Assembly: GCF_000424005.1 (NCBI RefSeq)
Contig: NZ_AUJB01000009.1
Span: forward strand, 1 to 64,000
Direction: 5' to 3'
Origin: Pseudobutyrivibrio ruminis CF1b
GTDB taxonomy: Bacteria; Bacillota; Clostridia; Lachnospirales; Lachnospiraceae
Length of the DNA: 64,000 nt
Positions 58,291 through 64,000 of the stretch are shown one piece after another. Made by a program: the position numbers and the translations under genes. Under the pieces are notes generated by a model. It ran no database searches. It was not told the origin of the DNA and saw nothing but the letters and a program-made list of their open reading frames with translations. The number at the start of each line of letters is the position of its first letter. Positions within the stretch are counted from its first letter, which is position 1.

Positions 58291-59967
58291 ATGGACGAGA
58301 ATACAAAGAAATTACAGAGAGAAATAGCTAAGGACAAAATTCAGGTTATTCTTTCCGGCATCGCGGTTGCAGTGCTTATTGTCATGGAGTTGTACATCAT
58401 GATAAATTTTGCCAGCAACTTTATGTTCATGGCGGTGGGTGTACTACTGATGATTGTTGCGCTTTTTTTCCTGATAAGTGCAATACTGGATATGTCTATT
58501 AAGTCAAAAGACATTGAAAATCAGAAGTATGATGAAATCTATAGTGCACAGAAAGCTTCGTATCTCGTAATAAAGAAAAGCTTCGACGAGATGGAACAGC
58601 GTCTCAGAAATATCGAAGAAAGTAGTTCCTTACCAGCAGAAGATATTATTAATGCGCAAAAGGCAGTTGCAAAGGTTACAATTTCAAGAAACAAAGAAAA
58701 TACCGATGCACTGATGAACTCAAATGATGAGCTTATAAATCAACTTTTCTCAATTAAAGAAAAGATTGAAGCAAATAACAGTCAGATTCTTGAAAAGCAG
58801 CAAGCTCTGTTGAAGGAAACAAATTTTGATATTCAACAGAAGATTACAGAATTAAATTCTAAGATTGCAAATATAGAGGGGAAAATCCAAAACGGTATTC
58901 CAGTGATGGCACAGCCAGTTCAGATGGCAGCCCCAGTAATGCCAACAATGCCGGCTATGGAAACTCCAGTTATGGAGACACCAGTAATGGAAACTCCTAC
59001 AATGGATATTCCTGAAATGGAGATTCCAGCGGCTGAGCCAGAGCCTGTATTAGAAGAACCTGTGATGGAAGAAATGCCTGTAATGGACGAGGTATTACCT
59101 GAAGAACCATTACCAGAAGAGGCTCCTTCAGAGGAGATAAGTTTAGAAGAGCCAGTAGAAGATTTAGGAATCGATTTAGATATGCCGGTTGAGGAAGAGC
59201 CACTTCCAGAGGAAGCAGTAGCAGAAGAACCGGTAGAAGATAAAGGAATTGATTTAGACATGCCGGTTGAGGAAGAACCACTTCCAGAAGAAGCAGTAGC
59301 AGAGGAGCCGGTAGAAGATTTAGGAATTGATTTGGATATGCCGGTTGAGGAAGAGCCACTTTCAGAGGAAGCAGTAGCAGAAGAACCGGTAGAGGACTTA
59401 GGAATTGATCTTGATATGCCTGCAGAAGAGGTAGCTGTAGATGATGAGATTTCTTTAGAACCTCCAGCAGAAGAAATTAGTTTGGAAGAACCAGTAGCTG
59501 AAGAAGCACCGTCGGAAGAAATAGTTTTGGAAGAGCCAGTAGCTGAAGAAGCACCGGCAGAAGAAATAGTTTTAGAAGAGGCAGTAGCTGAGGAGGCTCC
59601 TCCAGAAGAGATAGTCTTAGAGGAAGTACCTGTAGAAGAGGCTCCTCCAGAAGAAGCTCCAGCTGAGGAAATCCCTGTAGACGAGCCAGTGGCTGAGGAG
59701 GCACCTGCAGAGGAGGTAATCTTAGAGGCTGCACCAGCAGAAGAAATAATACTTACTGAGGAACCAGCAGCAGATGTAGATTTGGATGCACTTCTAGAAG
59801 AGGTAGGTGGAGCTGTCGAAGAAGAGCCAGCACCAGAACCTGAGCCAGAACCTCCAGCAGAGGAAAAGGCAGATGAGATAGTAATTCCTGATGTAGGAGT
59901 AGATTTAACAGATCCAAACAGAGTTATGAGTGCTGAAGAGATAGAAAAACTCTTTGCAAATATCTAA
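58291..59967 (+). CDS. Membrane protein with acidic repeats and FliM-like C-terminal peptide
   Basis: A 558-residue protein of unrecognised family. A charged N-terminus precedes two transmembrane helices (about 18-40 and 45-66), giving both ends in the cytoplasm. A helical region (about 75-205) with coiled-coil character follows, then a very acidic Pro/Glu/Val/Ala region (about 215-530). It includes a 26-residue repeat (78 bp, 59146-59420, about 3.5 copies, EEPVEDLGIDLDMPVEEEPL). The end, NRVMSAEEIEKLFANI, resembles the FliM/FliY N-terminal CheY-P docking motif (SQxEIDALL). It is in one operon with the CheC-like gene. Confidence 0.65.
   Translation: MDENTKKLQREIAKDKIQVILSGIAVAVLIVMELYIMINFASNFMFMAVGVLLMIVALFFLISAILDMSIKSKDIENQKYDEIYSAQKASYLVIKKSFDEMEQRLRNIEESSSLPAEDIINAQKAVAKVTISRNKENTDALMNSNDELINQLFSIKEKIEANNSQILEKQQALLKETNFDIQQKITELNSKIANIEGKIQNGIPVMAQPVQMAAPVMPTMPAMETPVMETPVMETPTMDIPEMEIPAAEPEPVLEEPVMEEMPVMDEVLPEEPLPEEAPSEEISLEEPVEDLGIDLDMPVEEEPLPEEAVAEEPVEDKGIDLDMPVEEEPLPEEAVAEEPVEDLGIDLDMPVEEEPLSEEAVAEEPVEDLGIDLDMPAEEVAVDDEISLEPPAEEISLEEPVAEEAPSEEIVLEEPVAEEAPAEEIVLEEAVAEEAPPEEIVLEEVPVEEAPPEEAPAEEIPVDEPVAEEAPAEEVILEAAPAEEIILTEEPAADVDLDALLEEVGGAVEEEPAPEPEPEPPAEEKADEIVIPDVGVDLTDPNRVMSAEEIEKLFANI
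59146..59420 (+). repeat. 78-bp tandem coding repeat
   Basis: Starts at 59146, 59224, 59302 and 59380 (last copy partial). Each encodes 26 residues beginning EEPVEDLGIDLDMP; copy 2 has Lys for Leu at position 7. Synonymous differences between copies show the repeat is not very recent. Shorter E-E-P/A-x repeats follow to about 59760. Confidence 0.85.
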
Positions 59968-59979
59968 AATTAAAGTCTA

Positions 59980-60010
59980 ATACCTGTCTCATAATGAGGC
60001 AGGTATTTTT
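59980..60010 (+). terminator. Terminator after the acidic-repeat gene
   Basis: Stem ATACCTGTCTC/GAGGCAGGTAT (one G-T wobble) with a 5-base loop, followed by TTTTT. Confidence 0.9.
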
Positions 60011-60123
60011 ATTATTTCCAAGAAATAGTAAAGCATAATAGTAAAATGGTATTCAATTCAGAAACATTAAAAAATAGTCGAAACAGAAAATAAGAAAATT
60101 TAGAAAAAAATTAAAAAAAGGAC

Positions 60124-60152
60124 TTGCAAAAAACAGGAAAAGGCTATATACT
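60124..60152 (+). promoter_or_regulatory. tRNA-Lys promoter
   Basis: -35 TTGCAA (60124-60129), 17-base spacer, -10 TATACT (60147-60152), 32 bases before the tRNA. Confidence 0.8.
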
Positions 60153-60184
60153 TATCTTCGTTGCTGAGGCAATGAATTGAATAT

Positions 60185-60257
60185 GCGCGACTAGCTCAGC
60201 TGGCAGAGCACCTGACTCTTAATCAGGGTGTCCAGGGTTCGAACCCCTGGTCGCGCA
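60185..60257 (+). tRNA. tRNA-Lys (CTT)
   Basis: A 73-nt cloverleaf. Acceptor GCGCGAC pairs with GTCGCGC; the anticodon loop CTCTTAA gives CTT; the T-loop is GTTCGAACC. CCA is not encoded. Confidence 0.96.
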
Positions 60258-60262
60258 CGAAA

Positions 60263-60298
60263 AAGACGTTGAAGAAATTCAGCGTCTTATTTTTTTTC
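60263..60298 (+). terminator. tRNA-Lys terminator
   Basis: Stem AAGACGTTGAA/TTCAGCGTCTT (one G-T wobble) with a GAAA loop, followed by ATTTTTTTT. Confidence 0.88.
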
Positions 60299-60315
60299 GT
60301 TTGAGTATGAAAAAA

Positions 60316-60454
60316 GATGCGGTAGTTAATCTTGGCAAGCGCGAGCAGGGAGGCACCATACCGAGGATGGGAAGGACCTACACCGGCGGGAGGGTTCCCA
60401 TCCGAAAGTATGGAAGGTGCCCTGCGGGAGCATGTAAAAATATATTACCGCATC
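60316..60454 (-). other. GC-rich structured element after trmB
   Basis: A 139-base element, conspicuously GC-rich inside. The outer stem GATGCGGTA/TACCGCATC is perfect (60316-60324 with 60446-60454). The inner arm has GCAGG/CCTGC, GCACC/GGTGC, CATAC/GTATG and a 9-bp GGATGGGAA/TTCCCATCC (60365-60373 with 60395-60403), separated by purine-rich bulges (CGA opposite GAAA, and AAGG), with a 21-base apical loop. On the minus strand the outer stem starts 6 bases after the trmB stop and ends in TTTTTT, like a terminator with a large insertion in its loop. No known RNA family is recognised. Confidence 0.7.
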
Positions 60455-60459
60455 ATTAT

Positions 60460-61104
60460 TTATCTATTAGCAATTAATTTAAAGATTGGATTACCCTGAC
60501 TAGAAAACTTTTCTTCATATTCTGTCATCACATTGCCCTGATTCATAGTCTCATCATTATGCAAATCATAAGTAATCTCAGCCAACTTCCAAAGAGGATG
60601 ATTATCAATCTCATCTACAGAAAAATCAAACAATCCCCTGTTATCAGTCTTAAACTCAATACGTCCATCCTTAGCAAGAATAGAATTATATCTATTTAAG
60701 AAATTAGAGGATGTGAGACGACGCTTACTGTGTCTATCCTTTGGCCATGGATCACTGAAGTTTAAGTAAATTCTATCTACTTCACCGCAGCTAAAAATAT
60801 CAAGAATCTCTGCAGCATCAAAACAGATGAAGCGAAGATTAGGAATCTCTTCCTCCTCAACCTTTTGAATAGCTCTAAGAAGAACACTGGTATAGCGCTC
60901 AATACCGATGTAGTTAATATCAGGATTCTGCTTTGCAAGAGTAGTGATAAACTGTCCCTTACCCATACCAATCTCGATATGAATTGGATTGTCATTCTGG
61001 AAAATTACTGATTTATATAAACCTTTATACTGAGCAGGATTGTTAATGCAGTAGCTGCTGTTTGAAACAACCTCGTCTGCACCTGGAATATTTCTTAATC
61101 TCAT
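60460..61104 (-). CDS. trmB: tRNA (guanine-46-N7)-methyltransferase TrmB
   Basis: A 214-residue SAM methyltransferase. The SAM site is IEIGMGKGQFI (about residue 42), with YIGIERYTSVL, and the characteristic catalytic/recognition motif NFSDPWPKDRHSKRRLT and TDN in FKTDNRGLFDF. It is on the strand opposite to its neighbours, one of few head-on genes near the origin. The sequence just after its stop is the structured element at 60316-60454. Confidence 0.96.
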   Translation of the reverse strand: MRLRNIPGADEVVSNSSYCINNPAQYKGLYKSVIFQNDNPIHIEIGMGKGQFITTLAKQNPDINYIGIERYTSVLLRAIQKVEEEEIPNLRFICFDAAEILDIFSCGEVDRIYLNFSDPWPKDRHSKRRLTSSNFLNRYNSILAKDGRIEFKTDNRGLFDFSVDEIDNHPLWKLAEITYDLHNDETMNQGNVMTEYEEKFSSQGNPIFKLIANR

Positions 61105-61221
61105 ATTTACCTCCGCATTAATAAAAATCCTAAAGATTATATCACAAAAATGCTAGATAAATGCTACAAGAAAAAGATAAAAAAGTAGCTAAAGCAAGGT
61201 AATTTAATTATAATCTAAGTT

Positions 61222-62391
61222 ATGAATAACAAAGATATCTTTAAATATGGAGAAGAGATACTAAATAGAATAAACAGAGCATCAGAATCGGGAGATTTTT
61301 CTCATCTTAGCAGGGATATAAAAACTACTGTTTCAAATGCGACTTATGATATTGGTTCAGAGATACGAGATGCCATTGAAAATGGAGTAAGAAGCGTATT
61401 TTCTGGCAGACGTGATAATAGAACACCGTTCTTTTCTACCAGAGTAGATAAGAAAATGGGGGTAGGCAAGATTGTCGCTGGTGGTATCATTACAGGCTAT
61501 GGAACATTAGGATTTCTGGCAAATCTTATTGTTATGGCAGTGGGTGTTTCTAGCTTACCTTTGTTTATTACACTTGCGCTAGTTGATGCCGTAGTCTTAT
61601 CAGTAGGAATTGGCCTCCTGGGTGCAGGAATCAATAATAGAAAACTGATTAAGAACTATTTTAATTTTGGAAATATAATAGGTAAAAGACCATACATTAC
61701 ATTTAGAGAGCTAGCTGACAAGACAGGAATACCTGCAAATGATGTTCTTCGTCAGATTAAGCAGATGAAAAAGCGTGGATTTTTGCCAAATGCAGCTATT
61801 GATAATGCTGAGACTACCTTGATGCTTACAGACGAGGTTTATAATCAGTACACCAGAAGTATTGAGTATAATGAGCAGAAAAAGAAGGAGGAACAGTCAG
61901 TAGCTAAAGAGATTTTGAAGGCTAAGGAAGCCAATAAAGTCGATTATTATACTATTGATGAGGATTTACCAAAAGATGTTAAGGACATTCTGAAGGAAGG
62001 TAATGATTATCTCAATAAGATTCATTATTACAATGACCTTATACCTGATACAGAAGAAATGTCTGATAAGCTCTATACATTAGAAGCAACAGTACTTTCA
62101 ATATTTAAAAAGCTTAAGGAAGAGCCGAAAGTTGCAGGGGATTTGCGCAAGTTCATGTCATATTATCTTCCTACCACAGAAAAGCTTTTGCAGAGTTATG
62201 TGGATCTTAGAAATGAAAACCTCGATGTAGAGAATATTAAGAATTCTCAGCGAGAGATAGAAGAAGCTACAGATGTGATAAATGACGCATTTGTAAAGCT
62301 TTTAAATCAGCTTTTTGAAAACTCAGCATGGGATATCTCATCAGATATTTCAGTTATGAAGACAATGATGAAACAGGATTCATTACTATAA
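61222..62391 (+). CDS. XpaC-like protein
   Basis: A 389-residue protein. A charged helical N-terminus (1-80) is followed by two hydrophobic helices (about 85-130, VAGGIITGYGTLGFLANLIVM). A winged-helix-like region (about 150-190, YITFRELADKTGIPANDVLRQIKQM) and a long helical C-terminus follow. The arrangement and the downstream telA gene match the XpaC (5-bromo-4-chloroindolyl phosphate hydrolysis) family, whose true function is unknown. The ATG at 61222 has only a weak AGTT/AAGGT upstream. The 3' end is 20 bases before telA. Confidence 0.7.
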   Translation: MNNKDIFKYGEEILNRINRASESGDFSHLSRDIKTTVSNATYDIGSEIRDAIENGVRSVFSGRRDNRTPFFSTRVDKKMGVGKIVAGGIITGYGTLGFLANLIVMAVGVSSLPLFITLALVDAVVLSVGIGLLGAGINNRKLIKNYFNFGNIIGKRPYITFRELADKTGIPANDVLRQIKQMKKRGFLPNAAIDNAETTLMLTDEVYNQYTRSIEYNEQKKKEEQSVAKEILKAKEANKVDYYTIDEDLPKDVKDILKEGNDYLNKIHYYNDLIPDTEEMSDKLYTLEATVLSIFKKLKEEPKVAGDLRKFMSYYLPTTEKLLQSYVDLRNENLDVENIKNSQREIEEATDVINDAFVKLLNQLFENSAWDISSDISVMKTMMKQDSLL

Positions 62392-62411
62392 AGAAAGAGC
62401 AGGGAGAAAAG

Positions 62412-63533
62412 ATGGAGTTTAAAACAGAGACACCGACATTGGTATTTGATGGAGTAGCAGAGACACAGGAATTACCAGCAAATGCTGATAATGAGATGAA
62501 GGAAGAAATCATCCTTTCAGAAGAAGAAAAAGCTCAGGTAGAAGCTTTTGCAAAACAGATTGATTTATCAAATTCAACCGCTATACTTAACTATGGTGCA
62601 GGCACACAGAAGAAGCTTTCCGATTTTTCGGAAAAGGCTTTAGATAGCTTACGTACCAAAGATATGGGCGAAGTAGGCGATATGATTACTAAGCTTATTG
62701 GTGAGCTTAAGAACTTTGATGCAGCTGAAGAGGAGAAGGGACTTAGAGCTCTTTTCAAGAAAAGCTCAAACAAAATTACAGCAATGAAATCTAAGTACGC
62801 CAAGGTGGAGACTAACGTAAATGTTATTACCACTGAGCTTGAAAAGCATGAGACAACCCTGTTAAAGGATGTGGCTATGCTTGATCAGATGTACGATGCG
62901 AACTTAGCATATTTTAGAGAGCTTTCTATGTACATCGCAGCTGGAAAGAAGAAGCTTGAAGAGACTAGAAACGGTGAACTTGTAGAGCTTCAGAGAAAGG
63001 CACAGGAAACAGGCCTTGCTGAGGATGTTCAGGCTGCCAAGGATTTAGCTGCTAAATGCGACAGATTTGAAAAGAAAATCCACGATTTACAGCTTACAAG
63101 AACAATCGCTCTTCAGAGTGGCCCACAAATCAGAATGGTACAGAGTTCTGATACAATGATGGCAGAAAAGATTCAGTCTACCATCGTAAATACAATTCCT
63201 CTTTGGAAGAATCAGATGGTTATTGCTATCGGTGTTGAGCATTCTAATCAGGCAGCAAAAGCCCAGAGAGAAGTATCTGATATGACAAATGAACTTCTCA
63301 AGAAAAATGCAGACGCCCTTAAAACTGCAACAATCGAGACAGTCAAAGAATCTGAGCGTGGTATTGTTGATATGGAGACAATCAAGCACACAAACGAGCA
63401 GCTTATCAGCACAATGGACGAAGTCTTAAAGATTCAGGCTGAGGGCAAGGAAAGACGTCGAAATGCCGAGCAGGAATTATTCCAGATTGAGCAGGAATTA
63501 AAGACAAAATTATTAGAGGCATCGAAATCATAA
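62412..63533 (+). CDS. TelA/KlaA family protein (toxic anion resistance)
   Basis: 373 residues from the ATG at 62412, 5 nt after AGGGAGA; the frame runs further upstream inside the XpaC-like gene but that is not needed. It is a soluble, almost all-helical protein with the TelA core: FSEKALDSLRTKDMGEVGDMI, KYAKVETNVNVITTELEKHE and QSGPQIRMVQSSDTMMAEKIQ. TelA was named for tellurite resistance on plasmids; in Firmicutes xpaC-telA pairs are linked with envelope stress and antibiotic tolerance. The role here is inferred from context. Confidence 0.88.
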   Translation: MEFKTETPTLVFDGVAETQELPANADNEMKEEIILSEEEKAQVEAFAKQIDLSNSTAILNYGAGTQKKLSDFSEKALDSLRTKDMGEVGDMITKLIGELKNFDAAEEEKGLRALFKKSSNKITAMKSKYAKVETNVNVITTELEKHETTLLKDVAMLDQMYDANLAYFRELSMYIAAGKKKLEETRNGELVELQRKAQETGLAEDVQAAKDLAAKCDRFEKKIHDLQLTRTIALQSGPQIRMVQSSDTMMAEKIQSTIVNTIPLWKNQMVIAIGVEHSNQAAKAQREVSDMTNELLKKNADALKTATIETVKESERGIVDMETIKHTNEQLISTMDEVLKIQAEGKERRRNAEQELFQIEQELKTKLLEASKS

Positions 63534-63536
63534 GTT

Positions 63537-64000
63537 ATGAGTTGTAAAAGAGTATTAAGTAAATTTCTAGCATTTATATTTTTAGTTAACGCATTAGTAA
63601 TATGCAATTATCAAACAGTAAAGGCCGAAGATTACTGGCCTACCAGTGTAGATGTTGTGGCTGAATCGGCCATAATAATGGAGCAGGAAACGGGAACCAT
63701 CCTTTATTCCAAGAATATCGATGAGGTTCATTTCCCAGCCAGTATCACAAAAATCATGACAGCATTGATTGTCCTTGAAAATTGTGAGCTGGATGAGACA
63801 GTTAAGTTTTCAGCTGAAGCAGTATATGGAACAGAGCTTGGTTCTTCAAGTATCGCAAGAGATGTAAATGAGGAAATGACCGTAGAGCAGACCCTGTATG
63901 GAATGATGCTTGAGTCTGCAAATGAATGTGCATATGCTTTAGGCGAGCATGTGGCAGGAGACGTTCCATCATTTGTAAAGATGATGAATGAAAAGGCCAA
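63537..64000 (+). CDS. D-alanyl-D-alanine carboxypeptidase, 5' part (DacA-like)
   Basis: The gene starts at ATG 63537, 3 bases after the telA stop, and runs off the window (154 complete codons). A signal peptide is likely (basic MSCKRVLSKF, hydrophobic to about residue 23, Ala-Glu after KA). It has the S11 penicillin-binding active site SxxK in FPASITKIMTA and SxN in MLESANECAYALG. The KTG motif would lie beyond the window. It trims peptidoglycan stem peptides. No strong Shine-Dalgarno sequence is near the ATG, so coupling to telA is likely. Confidence 0.85.
   Translation, partial: MSCKRVLSKFLAFIFLVNALVICNYQTVKAEDYWPTSVDVVAESAIIMEQETGTILYSKNIDEVHFPASITKIMTALIVLENCELDETVKFSAEAVYGTELGSSSIARDVNEEMTVEQTLYGMMLESANECAYALGEHVAGDVPSFVKMMNEKA

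Noticed and set aside
59146-59760. CRISPR-like array
   Set aside because: The repeats are in-frame 78-bp coding units with no unique spacers between them; they encode an acidic tail.
60316-60454. 6S RNA or a riboswitch (c-di-GMP, T-box, Mn) as identity of the GC-rich element
   Set aside because: It is a long hairpin like 6S, but I could not place a 6S-type central bubble, and the conserved cores of GEMM, T-box and yybP-ykoY are absent. It is also next to the trmB stop rather than upstream of a gene.

Overview
The window is a chromosomal origin region from a low-GC Gram-positive anaerobe, most likely a Lachnospiraceae member (Butyrivibrio/Pseudobutyrivibrio-like). This rests on the 16S 5' end, the gene order rpmH-rnpA-yidD-yidC-jag-mnmE-mnmG-rsmG-parA-parB to one side of dnaA-dnaN-rlbA-recF-gyrB-gyrA, families typical of that group (DUF3881-, DUF4446- and DUF5711-like proteins), anaerobic metabolism (class I fumarase, NrdG-type activase), and AT-rich intergenic DNA. 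Genus is an inference.

Layout. The replication origin lies at about 45.9-46.3 kb, between dnaA (minus) and rpmH (plus), with six exact TTATCCACA DnaA boxes and a weaker second cluster between dnaA and dnaN. Almost every gene to the left is on the minus strand and almost every gene to the right on the plus strand, so transcription follows replication. Exceptions are nrdG-like plus a GNAT gene at 12.7-13.9 kb and trmB at 60.5-61.1 kb.

Left arm, reading away from the origin: dnaA, dnaN, rlbA, recF, gyrB, gyrA (overlapping or tightly packed); fumarase alpha/beta subunits followed by an oligopeptide ABC transporter (oppB-C-D-F-A); tRNA-Ser and tRNA-Cys; tyrS; a PAP2 phosphatase, mntP and a Ca/Na antiporter; a zinc-ribbon protein, metG, tatD and rsmA; a TPR-GGDEF diguanylate cyclase; two YhgE/Pip membrane proteins around a small membrane protein; an intracellular GH13 enzyme; tadA; the SRP RNA; a coiled-coil protein; an aconitase-family hydratase; an AI-2E-family membrane protein; a TPR/AAA+ protein; glgB; a DUF5711-like and a CvpA-like protein; and the 5' end of an rRNA operon (16S) with tandem promoters.

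Right arm: rpmH, rnpA, yidD, yidC, jag; mnmE, mnmG; a 164-nt element with four perfect hairpins inside a closing stem; rsmG; a coiled-coil gene flanked by parS sites; parA, parB; DUF4446 and DUF3881 genes; tRNA-Arg; a FliY/CheC-type phosphatase-domain gene with a membrane protein whose C-terminus resembles the FliM/FliY N-terminal peptide; tRNA-Lys; a GC-rich structured element beside trmB; an XpaC-TelA pair; and the start of a D-Ala-D-Ala carboxypeptidase.

Most of the window is housekeeping. The parts that recognised families do not explain are the five-way-junction element at 52432-52595, the GC-rich hairpin element at 60316-60454, and the split FliY-like pair at 57671-59967. No IS element, prophage or CRISPR array was seen.
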